The notes under the pieces are model-generated. The model was given only the letters and a program-made list of their open reading frames with translations. It did no database searches and was not told where the DNA came from. A stretch of DNA of 52,592 nucleotides. Origin: Acetatifactor sp. Its GTDB lineage: Bacteria > Bacillota > Clostridia > Lachnospirales > Lachnospiraceae. Position 1 is the stretch's first letter. Each line of letters starts with the position of its first letter. The stretch lies in NCBI GenBank assembly GCA_016293615.1, contig JAEDDX010000011.1, forward strand, positions 1 through 52,592. Direction: 5' to 3'. The translations under genes and the position numbers were made by a program. Below are positions 42,103 to 50,092 of the stretch, one piece after another.

Positions 42103-42858
42103 CTACGCAATCTGAATCACTTGCTCATAGATCAAGACCTCTTCAGCGTTTACATTTCTGTTGCCGTGATAATGCCCGAAGAACCACTTCTTAAACTTCG
42201 TCTTCTGTCGAATCTCCTCAAGATAATTGGTCAGAATATCCGGCTGATAGCTGCTGCCGCCAATCAAAGTCTGCGTACCGGTTCCACAGCAATGCGTCAC
42301 AATGAAATCGACAATGTAACTATGTGCCGCCAGATTCCTGCGCCCTTCCTCCATCTCTTCCAAAGAGGGAAGCTCCTGCTGCCACCAGCTGATATGATTG
42401 ATTCGATAAGATTGCCAGTTCATATCCAGTTCCTTCTTCTTTTTCTTATAATCCGGAGCATCCGGTTCCAGAATCCCGCCGCTGATGTCATGACTGCGTG
42501 CACCGCCAAATGTGAATATACTCTTTCCGTCAATCTCAAACACCTGCCCACGCATCATATGGATCACCGATGGCCTTATTTTATGAACCTTGCCTCCGTG
42601 CCATTCCTCCACAGGATACTCATACAGTCTGTCAAAATTCTCATGATTTCCATCCACGAACAGCGTGGTAAAAGGCTTGCTCTGCAGCCAGTCCATCAAA
42701 TGCTTCTCTTCCTTGCTTTCTTCTCCCTTGCTCCAGACGCCGCCGAAATCTCCGCAGATGATCACGCAGTCTTCCTTCGTCATTTCCTTCTGCTCCGGAA
42801 AGTTCGTCGTATTCAGTCTCCGAAAATCCCTGTGACAATCCCCTGTTATGAAAATCAT
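42103..42858 (-). CDS. metallophosphoesterase
   Basis: A 251-residue calcineurin-like phosphoesterase. Metal-binding motifs in order: TGDCHRDF, ICGDFGGVW, DGNHENF, THCC and GHYHGN. These supply the ligands of a two-metal centre. The substrate is unknown. The start at 42858 has GGGAGG eight bases upstream. A second phosphoesterase gene lies 50 bp upstream. Confidence 0.88.
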   Translation of the reverse strand: MIFITGDCHRDFRRLNTTNFPEQKEMTKEDCVIICGDFGGVWSKGEESKEEKHLMDWLQSKPFTTLFVDGNHENFDRLYEYPVEEWHGGKVHKIRPSVIHMMRGQVFEIDGKSIFTFGGARSHDISGGILEPDAPDYKKKKKELDMNWQSYRINHISWWQQELPSLEEMEEGRRNLAAHSYIVDFIVTHCCGTGTQTLIGGSSYQPDILTNYLEEIRQKTKFKKWFFGHYHGNRNVNAEEVLIYEQVIQIA

Positions 42859-42908
42859 ACCTGTCACCTCCCATACTGAACTGCTTCCGGGGTACAATGG
42901 GTAAATTT

Positions 42909-43496
42909 CTAATTTGCCTTCTCAAAATAATCCACGATCTCCTTGAGGCTCCTCGGCTCATAACCCATCCACGGTTTCATGCAGCCAACATTGATTGCCC
43001 GGGGAATCGCCCCTTGAATATGCCGGCATTCATTTTTTGTCATCTGAGACAAACACTTCTGATAGTATTCATCTTCCGCATTATCGTGTGTATGTCCATA
43101 AAGCAAATAGGTTCCTCTGCCCATATTTTTCCAGCTGAAAATCGGATAATGGCTAAGAACCAAATCATAATTCCTTCCGCCGACAGAATCATGTACTTCC
43201 TTATAATCGACTATCTCATAAAACAACTGTTGATATCTGTAATCGGACAAATCATCATGATTCCCTCGAATCAACACCTTCCTGCCCTTTAATGTAGCAA
43301 CCAAAGCAATCAATTCTTCCTTTTTGCCCCGCAAACTGATATCGCCGAGAATGTACACGGTGTCTCCGTTTGTAATCTTGTGATTCCAATGTTCGATAAT
43401 TGCCTTATGCATCTCGTCCAGAGAGGCAAACGGTCGATTATCGAACCTGATTGACGCTTCATGAAACAAATGCAAATCACTGATGTAATAATTCAA
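42909..43496 (-). CDS. metallophosphoesterase
   Basis: A 195-residue calcineurin-like phosphoesterase. Motifs: ISDLHLFH, LGDISL, RGNHDD, LSHYPIF and GHTHDN. All metal ligands of the family are present. It is shorter than and only distantly like the neighbouring enzyme, so the pair is not a recent duplication. Substrate unknown. Confidence 0.9.
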   Translation of the reverse strand: MNYYISDLHLFHEASIRFDNRPFASLDEMHKAIIEHWNHKITNGDTVYILGDISLRGKKEELIALVATLKGRKVLIRGNHDDLSDYRYQQLFYEIVDYKEVHDSVGGRNYDLVLSHYPIFSWKNMGRGTYLLYGHTHDNAEDEYYQKCLSQMTKNECRHIQGAIPRAINVGCMKPWMGYEPRSLKEIVDYFEKAN

Positions 43497-43534
43497 ATCA
43501 TCGCCTCCCTCAAATTTTGTGTTTCACCTGTTTT

Positions 43535-44419
43535 CTACAGAAACTTACGAAAATAATCACACTGCTCCTTATTACAGCGTGCCGCCTCCTCAAGTCTCAT
43601 ATTGCAGTGAAAGACATGGCCCAGCTGATGGTCCGCATCCCCATAGAAATGAAACTCGTGCGGAATCTGCTTCTCTATCAGCTTCTGTCCTAAGATCACT
43701 GCCTGAGATTGCAGAGAATCACCCGTACAGGTCATATAGAAAGTGGGCGGAAATGACTCCGTGATATGCGCTACCACATTGATCCGCTCAATCTCGTCAT
43801 CTGTTCCTCCGTCAGGAAGGGCCTCCTCCAACAGTCCATGCTCCAAGCGCCCGGTTGTTTTATCGCGCAGGATCGCATAAACGCCGCAGTTCAAAGCAAT
43901 CGCCGTGGGTACAAAGCCTTCCGGAACCTGAAACGGAAAGCGGGCGGCAAGTTCCTGATTGGAACAAATCGCCGCATACAGTGACAGCTGGTGCGCACCG
44001 GCGCTGTCACCGACTCCGAATACATGCCCGGTATCAAATCCATACTCCTTGGCATGCTCCATAACCCAGGTAAACACAAGATTGGCATCCTCCATAGACG
44101 AAGGGAACTTAAACTCCGGAGCCAGTCTATAGGTATAGTTCACAACCGCAAACCCGTGCCGGGCGAGGCTCATACAATAATACTGATATCGCTCCTTGTC
44201 TCCGTACACCCATCCGCCGCCGTGTACACTGACGATGACCGGAAGCAGCTGTTCTGCCTTGTCCTTCGGTCTGTAGACATCCAATACCTGCCAACGCGCA
44301 TCCTCTCCGTAACAGATATCGTCAAAGCGGACAATATCCTCCGGCGTGGTCAGTCCGGCGTCTCTTATATCATCGTATTCTTTAAAACTCTTCCTGATAA
44401 AATCGCTTCTCTCTGACAT
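43535..44419 (-). CDS. alpha/beta hydrolase (HSL-type esterase)
   Basis: A 294-residue serine hydrolase of the hormone-sensitive-lipase group. The oxyanion motif is VHGGGWVYGD and the nucleophile elbow is GVGDSAGAHQ. The acid and His lie in the C-terminal region (GDADHQLGH). No signal peptide, so it acts on small esters inside the cell. AAAGGA lies about 11 bases before the ATG at 44419. The gene upstream ends 22 bp away. Confidence 0.87.
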   Translation of the reverse strand: MSERSDFIRKSFKEYDDIRDAGLTTPEDIVRFDDICYGEDARWQVLDVYRPKDKAEQLLPVIVSVHGGGWVYGDKERYQYYCMSLARHGFAVVNYTYRLAPEFKFPSSMEDANLVFTWVMEHAKEYGFDTGHVFGVGDSAGAHQLSLYAAICSNQELAARFPFQVPEGFVPTAIALNCGVYAILRDKTTGRLEHGLLEEALPDGGTDDEIERINVVAHITESFPPTFYMTCTGDSLQSQAVILGQKLIEKQIPHEFHFYGDADHQLGHVFHCNMRLEEAARCNKEQCDYFRKFL

Positions 44420-44441
44420 ATCAATGCTTGTCCTTTCGTTA

Positions 44442-45107
44442 TCATCCAATCTTCCACACAACTGTTACGGTATCTGATACATCAATATCATCTGCCTCGA
44501 TGTCAATGTTATACGCCCTTGCCGGTGCGCAGGCAATCTCAGTCCGCTTCATCATCAATTCGTTGACCGGTCTTGTCACAAAGTCAATTTCGCCCCAGGA
44601 ATAGTCGATCGCTACAATATCGCCCAACTTTACGCCGGCCGCGTCTGCAAGAACCGCTGCCTTTTCCCCGGAGTCCCGAACCGCCTTCGCAAGCAGCTCG
44701 TTTTTACACTTTTCAGGGTCTGCCACCGTATATTCGATCGTGAATTCCGGTTCTGCGGGACAATGACTCAGGGCATACAGGACCTTCCCCAACAGACCAT
44801 TGTCTGCATCAAACTCAATCTTCATCCGATGAACATACTTGTAACCGTCAAAGCGTCTCTTCCATGCATTGCTGCTGTCCTGGTAGCTCTCATAGACGGT
44901 TTCGATATTAAAATGCAGTGTCTTAAGCTGCTTTCTGTCAAAACCGAGGCTTTCAAATACATCCTTCAATGCCTCCGTTGTCTCTCCCGACATCTTCAAT
45001 ACCCGGTCATACTCGCGGCATGTATCCTCGCAAGTCAGACACAGTCTGATTCTGTCAGGCTTCACCAACAGTCTTCCTTTCCCGGTTACCTTAAGTGTTC
45101 TTTCCAT
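44442..45107 (-). CDS. SIMPL-domain (DUF541) protein
   Basis: A 221-residue SIMPL/DUF541 protein. The N-terminal LKVTGKGRLLVKPDRIRL and the C-terminal half with LADAAGVKLGDIVAIDYS are typical. Most members are exported; this one has no signal peptide and should be cytoplasmic. The family role is unclear. Confidence 0.85.
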   Translation of the reverse strand: MERTLKVTGKGRLLVKPDRIRLCLTCEDTCREYDRVLKMSGETTEALKDVFESLGFDRKQLKTLHFNIETVYESYQDSSNAWKRRFDGYKYVHRMKIEFDADNGLLGKVLYALSHCPAEPEFTIEYTVADPEKCKNELLAKAVRDSGEKAAVLADAAGVKLGDIVAIDYSWGEIDFVTRPVNELMMKRTEIACAPARAYNIDIEADDIDVSDTVTVVWKIG

Positions 45108-45331
45108 CCTCTGCTTCCTCTCTTTCCCGTAAACTTTACTGATATCCTTTGGTCAATGCCGGCATATCAAAATGATTGAGTCTCCTCTCATGACTTTTCA
45201 CTGTCAGCCGTCAGTGCTGTCTCTTCTCAGTCCCATGCGTCTCATAGTAAATACTTTTGTTCCGATACATTCTCTGGTCCGCTATCTATATGTCGGCAAA
45301 AATCAACCTTACACTTCGACCGGTGTGCGGG

Positions 45332-45350
45332 TGTTACAATGATTGTAACA
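45332..45350. promoter_or_regulatory. 19-bp perfect palindrome, likely operator
   Basis: TGTTACAATGATTGTAACA is two 9-bp half-sites around one central base. It lies in the divergent region between the SIMPL gene and the GH5 gene, 65 bp upstream of the GH5 -35 box. There is no T-tract on either side, so it is not a terminator. The regulator is unknown. Confidence 0.6.
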
Positions 45351-45414
45351 AATACCACTGTATTTTACAATTCTCTTTTGGCAGCAGCCGCCCCCGAATC
45401 AACACATATAGGAG

Positions 45415-45444
45415 TTGAAATCTCTCCCTCAAACATGCTATAAT
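45415..45444 (+). promoter_or_regulatory. promoter of the GH5 gene
   Basis: TTGAAA (45415-45420), 18 bp, TATAAT (45439-45444). The start of transcription would be about 25 bp before the GH5 ATG, which has GGGAGG at good spacing. The rest of the 370-bp divergent region (45108-45476) holds the palindrome and no gene I can support. Confidence 0.75.
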
Positions 45445-45476
45445 TTACATATAAAAATACTTGGGAGGAACATCCT

Positions 45477-46514
45477 ATGCGAATCTTTGAGAATTTCCAA
45501 AAGGGCGTGAATCTGGGCGGATGGATTTCACAGTTTGCCAAATACGATATCGCGCATTTTGACACCTTCATCACGAAAAAGGACATCGAATACATTGCCG
45601 GCCTTGGCTTTGATCATGTCAGAGTTCCGGTCGATTACAATGTGTTGGAGACTGAAGACGGAGAGCCTATCGAAAGCGGCTTCCGGTATTTGAGAAACTG
45701 CTGTGACTGGTGCAGAGAATATAACCTTCACATGCTTATCGACCTGCATGAGTGCTATGGATACTCCTTTGATCCCCTGAAAAAAGATATGGACCGGCGT
45801 AAATTCTTCTACGACGAGGAGCTTCAGGCAAGATTCTTCAAGCTGTGGTCACGGATTGCCGAAGCATTCAAGAATGACCAGGACATCGTTGCGTTCGAAC
45901 CCCTAAACGAGGTCGTTCTTCAGGAGGTATCCGATGCGTGGAACGGTATCGTCAAGAAATACATACAGCTGATCCGCTCCATCTGTCCCGATGTATACAT
46001 CGTTATCGGCGGCGTTATGTACAACCATGTGTCAAATGTAAAGCTTCTTGATCCGCCGGCCGATGACAAAATCGTTTATAACTTCCATTGCTATGAGCCC
46101 TTCCTGTTTACCCATCAGGGTGCTTACTGGGTTGACTATATGCCCTCCGACTTCCGCATCAAATACCCTCTTCCCATCGAGGAATACCGCAGAATCAGCA
46201 AGGAAGCAATCGATGTATCAAACGGCGTCATCTTCTTAGACGAGGTGAAGGGATTCGGTCCGGAATTCTTCGAAATCATTTTCCGGGATGCCGTCGAAGC
46301 CGCCGAAAAGTACAATGCTCCCTTATATTGCGGAGAATACGGAGCCATTGACCTCTCCGACAATCCTTCCAAAATCAACTGGCTGAAAGATATTCACACC
46401 GCCTTCAAGAATCATGGCATCGGCCGTGCGCTTTGGAATTACAAAGAAAAAGACTTTGGATTTGTGGATGAAAGCTTTGCCGAAATCAAGGATGCTTTTG
46501 TAGCTGTTTTGTAA
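45477..46514 (+). CDS. intracellular GH5 glycoside hydrolase
   Basis: A 345-residue (beta/alpha)8-barrel glycosidase of family GH5. The acid/base Glu is in AFEPLNEV and the nucleophile Glu in YCGEYGAID; NLGGWIS at the N-terminus and HVRVPVDY are also typical. There is no signal peptide, so it should act on imported beta-glucan or mannan oligosaccharides rather than on polymers outside. It has its own promoter, a possible operator and a strong terminator, and no transporter beside it. Confidence 0.9.
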   Translation: MRIFENFQKGVNLGGWISQFAKYDIAHFDTFITKKDIEYIAGLGFDHVRVPVDYNVLETEDGEPIESGFRYLRNCCDWCREYNLHMLIDLHECYGYSFDPLKKDMDRRKFFYDEELQARFFKLWSRIAEAFKNDQDIVAFEPLNEVVLQEVSDAWNGIVKKYIQLIRSICPDVYIVIGGVMYNHVSNVKLLDPPADDKIVYNFHCYEPFLFTHQGAYWVDYMPSDFRIKYPLPIEEYRRISKEAIDVSNGVIFLDEVKGFGPEFFEIIFRDAVEAAEKYNAPLYCGEYGAIDLSDNPSKINWLKDIHTAFKNHGIGRALWNYKEKDFGFVDESFAEIKDAFVAVL

Positions 46515-46536
46515 GCAGTATCCGTGAACGAACTTA

Positions 46537-46569
46537 CCCCCCTCTGTTCCTGCGAAGAACAGAGGGGGG
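46537..46569. terminator. terminator after the GH5 gene
   Basis: Perfect 13-bp stem CCCCCCTCTGTTC / GAACAGAGGGGGG with a seven-base loop, 22 bp after the GH5 stop. Only CTTTAT follows on the plus strand, so part of the strength comes from the stem. Confidence 0.75.
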
Positions 46570-46589
46570 CTTTATGATTCCGTCATTAT

Positions 46590-46825
46590 TTACAGCTTCC
46601 TGTTTGATGCCTCCAACACGACCCTCACGGCAGTCACCCGCCCCGCAAAACTTGCCTCTAAGAACCGAAGAATCATGCCTGAAGTCAGCAATCCCAACTA
46701 CTCTTCCTGTATCATCAATCACAAAGAAAGTGTCCGTCAAAACCCAGTTCGGATTGTTCTTCCTTCTCCATATTCTCTCCAAACCATCTTCTCGTTTGGC
46801 CTTCCGCAGATTACACTGTTTCGTT
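46590..46825 (-). pseudogene. degenerate GNAT acetyltransferase fragment
   Basis: After the doc stop codon the minus strand reads TFFVIDDTGRVVGIADFRHD, which matches the central strand pair of GNAT acetyltransferases (FFVVD..GKIVG..xxRH). The expected GGHIGYGVRPSERRKGYA block does not follow. Instead the reading frame changes and ends soon at 46590. No N-terminus, start or SD is visible. The 310-bp stretch between GH5 and doc thus looks like gene debris. Confidence 0.45.
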
Positions 46826-47197
46826 TTAATGATCCAGAATCCATTGCAACAGGTCTTCATACTCTATGCTTCCTGCTGCAACTCCAAGAATCGTTTCGTA
46901 TAATTCTTTTTGCGTATACCTAAGCTCAATTCCGTTCAAAACAAGAAGAACGAGCATTGCATGGGTTCCGATCCTTTTGTTACCGTCTAACATACAATGG
47001 TTTTTGATCAGCCCGTATCCTAATCTCGCAGCCTTCGCCCGGATGGTAGGATACAATTCATCCCCTCCAAAGGATTGAAAAGGAGCTTCTATCGCTGATT
47101 CCAACAAATTATAATCTCTGACCCCATCGCTTCCGCCGGTCTGCTGAATCAGTTGGGTGTGAAGCATCAGAATCTGCTCTTTACTCAGTTTTTTCAT
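46826..47197 (-). CDS. doc: Doc toxin (Fic family)
   Basis: A 123-residue Doc-type toxin. The Fic motif is H67-CMLDGNKRIG, close to the HxFxDANKR of Doc from phage P1, which phosphorylates EF-Tu and stops translation. Here the Phe position is Met and the rest is intact. The start overlaps the antitoxin stop codon (ATGA). Confidence 0.9.
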   Translation of the reverse strand: MKKLSKEQILMLHTQLIQQTGGSDGVRDYNLLESAIEAPFQSFGGDELYPTIRAKAARLGYGLIKNHCMLDGNKRIGTHAMLVLLVLNGIELRYTQKELYETILGVAAGSIEYEDLLQWILDH

Positions 47198-47436
47198 TCT
47201 GCCAATACCTCATACGCTTCCTTGTTCTGTTCCATAAGTTGCCTGGAAATGCTTAACACCTCGTCATCCGACGCAGTTTCATCCTTGTCTGCTTTGGGAT
47301 ATTCTACAACAAGATATCTGGGCACATTATCCTCCATAATGACTGCCGAACCGTATTGATCTACCAGTCCGGCTACTTTAGAGAAATCCTGATTCGCCTC
47401 TGAAACAGAAACCATTGTTTTTGTATCAATCGTCAT
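47194..47436 (-). CDS. phd: Phd-type antitoxin
   Basis: An 80-residue Phd/YefM antitoxin. The N-terminal part (VSVSEANQDFSKVAGLVDQ) is the DNA-binding fold, and the acidic, flexible C-terminus should bind and block Doc. Expression is normally self-repressed. The start at 47436 has GGAGG seven bases upstream. Confidence 0.88.
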   Translation of the reverse strand: MTIDTKTMVSVSEANQDFSKVAGLVDQYGSAVIMEDNVPRYLVVEYPKADKDETASDDEVLSISRQLMEQNKEAYEVLAE

Positions 47437-47457
47437 AGAAACACCTCCGTGATTTTT

Positions 47458-47492
47458 TACTATAGTATACATAAATCTGAGGATAAATACAA
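47458..47492 (-). promoter_or_regulatory. phd-doc promoter with palindromic operator
   Basis: On the minus strand TTGTAT (47487-47492), 17 bp, TATACT (47464-47469). The -10 box lies inside the palindrome TACTATAGTA/GTATAC (47458-47470), where Phd would be expected to bind. Confidence 0.6.
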
Positions 47493-47559
47493 ACAGTGCG
47501 GACGCACACCCCGACCAAACCAGCGGGTTCTGAGTTTTATGTATCAGGTACCTCGATTT

Positions 47560-48933
47560 TTATTGCCCTTTCTTTGCCGTTCCGTATCCGGTAATGATAG
47601 CCAGAAGCAACATGACAAGCATGCAAATGGAGTAGAAATTTACCAAAGGAATGGAGGCCGGCGCTACTGCAAAGTTTTCTCCAAACTGAGCCGACTGTTG
47701 GGCCGGTATCACGCAATGAACCGTCCACGGAGCCAAAAAGCAGAATACGCAGCCGGTGCAGTCGAGCAGATTGGCGCGGCGATAAGGATCCACTCCGTTT
47801 TTTTCACCGATTTCGCTGACCAGGTCGCCCAATGCCACGATTGCCACAGAAATCACTCCCGTAATCATGCTGAGAATTCCTGCGGATAAAACAATGGTAG
47901 CTTCCGCACTTCTCTTGGACTTCGCGAAACGATTTAACAATGCGCCCACACTTTCAAACATCCCGCTCGCTTCCATCACACCAATCAGGGCAAACACTCC
48001 AATCAGCATACACACGGTGCCGGTCGTGCCTGTGATGGCTGAGATCACCAGACCTTCTACCGCAAATCCTCCGGGGAAAGCCAGAAAATCGCTTACGGAA
48101 TAAAGCCCGCTGAGCAAGCCTGCTACAGCCCCGGCTGCAATCCCCCAGGACAATGCCACTACAAGATGCTTCCGCTTAAGGCACAGGGTGATAATCACAA
48201 CAGGAATCACCAGCATCAGAAGGCTCAGGGGTTTCATCGCGGTTTCTTTTATGCCCTCCAAAACAACGCCGGTATCTGTGGTTTTGGTCAGCACGAAGAA
48301 CAAAATCAAGGCTCCCACTGCTGCCGGAACAGAATACCGGGTCCTGGTCCTTACCACCATTCCCAATTCCGCATGCTGGGTCGCAGAGGACGCAATGGTT
48401 GTATCCGAAATGGGGCCTAAATTGTCACCGAACGCGGCTCCCGAAACGATTGCACCAATCATATATTCCGGGGCTACTCCCGCCATCACACCCACCGGAA
48501 ACAAAATCGGAATCACTACAAAATAGGTTCCGACCGATGTACCTGTCGCAAACGCCAGCAGGCAGGTCATCAAAAATGCAGCGACCACAAACAGCCGTCC
48601 GGTGAATCCCACCGAAACCACATATGCCGCAATGGTTTGTACCATGCCGCTTGCGGAAATCATTTTCCCGGAAATGGCTGCCAGTATAACGGCCAGTACA
48701 ATGACCGGAAACATGGGCTTACTCAACCCATGAATGATCGCCGCCCCGTAAGCCTTATCATCCTTGGCAAAAAGTGCTCCCACAATTACCGCCGCAAAAA
48801 ACGCAACCACATACCCGTTCACATTGGACTGACTGCATGCAGCCCATACAATCATGAAACATGCTGTGAAAAGCGGCAATAATCTTCCCGCCTTTCCAAA
48901 ATAAAATTCTACTTTTTGCGGTTTACTTTCCAT
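47560..48933 (-). CDS. NhaC-family Na+/H+ antiporter
   Basis: A 457-residue membrane protein with about eleven to twelve helices. The blocks FATGTSVGTYFVVIPILFP and SGAAFGDNLGPISDTTI are typical of the NhaC family (Na+/H+ or malate-lactate antiporters). Whether it carries Na+/H+ or organic acids cannot be told from the sequence. It has its own promoter. Confidence 0.88.
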   Translation of the reverse strand: MESKPQKVEFYFGKAGRLLPLFTACFMIVWAACSQSNVNGYVVAFFAAVIVGALFAKDDKAYGAAIIHGLSKPMFPVIVLAVILAAISGKMISASGMVQTIAAYVVSVGFTGRLFVVAAFLMTCLLAFATGTSVGTYFVVIPILFPVGVMAGVAPEYMIGAIVSGAAFGDNLGPISDTTIASSATQHAELGMVVRTRTRYSVPAAVGALILFFVLTKTTDTGVVLEGIKETAMKPLSLLMLVIPVVIITLCLKRKHLVVALSWGIAAGAVAGLLSGLYSVSDFLAFPGGFAVEGLVISAITGTTGTVCMLIGVFALIGVMEASGMFESVGALLNRFAKSKRSAEATIVLSAGILSMITGVISVAIVALGDLVSEIGEKNGVDPYRRANLLDCTGCVFCFLAPWTVHCVIPAQQSAQFGENFAVAPASIPLVNFYSICMLVMLLLAIITGYGTAKKGQ

Positions 48934-49027
48934 TTGTCATCGTCCTCCATGCTGCAGCAACAGTCAAAACAATCAGTGCTCGTTTTCATATCTCTGATTC
49001 AGAAAAAGTCATAATAGTTCACTTGAT

Positions 49028-49056
49028 ATTATAGCAAATCCTATACAAATTATAAA
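49028..49056 (-). promoter_or_regulatory. possible NhaC promoter
   Basis: TTTATA (49051-49056), 17 bp, TATAAT (49028-49033) on the minus strand, about 95 bp before the antiporter ATG. The -35 box is weak. Confidence 0.4.
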
Positions 49057-49106
49057 CCCACCTTCAGCATCCTCTCACTATTACATTACAGCAAATTCTT
49101 TTTCCC

Positions 49107-49316
49107 CTACGACGCAATCAGCTTCCATGTTAAAACAGCAAACATAATCAGCCCCAATATCGGGAACTTTAATGCCAGCAGGATTGCAATCCCTATGAGA
49201 ATCTGTATACAAAATACAGAACCCGGGCCTCCTGAATGCCCACCGCCGGTGCCGTCATACGAACAGTCATCGAAATGGTTTCCGCCGCTTCCTCCACACT
49301 CCGGACAATCACCCAT
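49107..49316 (-). CDS. small Gly-rich CxxC membrane protein
   Basis: A 69-residue protein with an N-terminal CPECGGSGGN, a Gly/Asp/Ser-rich stretch with two more cysteines and two close hydrophobic segments at the C-terminus. AAGGAGG is close to the ATG. The CPxCGGSGG start resembles a half DnaJ-type zinc motif. Function unknown. Confidence 0.6.
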   Translation of the reverse strand: MGDCPECGGSGGNHFDDCSYDGTGGGHSGGPGSVFCIQILIGIAILLALKFPILGLIMFAVLTWKLIAS

Positions 49317-49579
49317 AATCACTCCTCCTTCATCAACAGTTTTTCTCTCAAAATGTTCCGTCCATCCTGCACTGTCTGTAATACTTACAATTCAGACAAC
49401 ACTTTCCGCAAGCCCTCTTCTCGATTCTTTTTTTCTTCTGTAACCAGAACCATATACATTTCATAACAACCTCTAAACTAAATTATGGAATCAGCAGATT
49501 CCCTTATAGGTTTCTTACTGATTCCATCATAACCGGTTCCACTGTCAGAAAACAGGACTCGGAAGTTTATTTTACAGGG

Positions 49580-49674
49580 TAAAAATGAATTTTTAACTGC
49601 TTGTTTTTGCTTGCAACTGCTTTTGCAAACTAGCAGTTACTTTTTTCATTTAAAGAGTTAAAAATTCATTTTTA
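49580..49674. repeat. 19-bp inverted repeat enclosing a hairpin
   Basis: TAAAAATGAATTTTTAACT (49580-49598) and its exact inverse (49656-49674) enclose 57 bp that contain a second inverted pair AACTGCT/AGCAGTT and several TTGC words. It is AT-rich and lies in a 400-bp gene-free stretch (49317-49719). It could be a MITE-like remnant, a small structured RNA or an extended binding site. No flanking target duplication was recognised. Confidence 0.65.
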
Positions 49675-49719
49675 GCAATCCTCATTTCTAAGCCAACATC
49701 CTATAAATTTAGGATTATT

Positions 49720-49923
49720 TTAGAACATTCCCTTTTGAGTGTCCAGAAGTTCCCGCAATGCGTCCTCGCCCACACTGACCCAGGCATCCTCTTCCTCCGC
49801 ATTCAGTCCCAGATACTGAGCAAGAGTTCTCTCATCCTCGCTCATTCCCCATCTGTAGCTGTACTCATCAATTTCCTCAAAATCTATCTCCCCGGCTAAA
49901 TACCGCTCTTTAAAATTCGCCAT
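49720..49923 (-). CDS. small acidic protein, unknown function
   Basis: A 67-residue, highly acidic protein beginning MANFKERYLAGEIDFEEID and ending with a short helix. I do recall short proteins of this kind in Lachnospiraceae but know of no function. AAAGGAG lies five bases before the ATG at 49923, which rules out the longer frame. It sits at the left edge of the AT-rich end region. Confidence 0.65.
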   Translation of the reverse strand: MANFKERYLAGEIDFEEIDEYSYRWGMSEDERTLAQYLGLNAEEEDAWVSVGEDALRELLDTQKGMF

Positions 49924-50092
49924 AAGAACTCCTTTCCTAACATCCGCGTATTTCATTTTCTTTACTACCATCTATCTTACAATAATTCCTGCTTGCAGGC
50001 AAGATTCTCCATAAGTAATTCTTTCCAACGAAAAAAGACCATCTCTATGACTAAAATAGAAGACAGTCTTTTCATGGTTCTCTTATTTCCTG

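Noticed and set aside
45332..45350. The 19-bp palindrome as a terminator
   Set aside because: AT-rich stem, no T-tract on either strand, and no gene ends there.
46574..46903. Plus-strand open frame after the GH5 terminator
   Set aside because: It lies opposite the doc 3' end and the GNAT fragment, with no SD or recognisable product.
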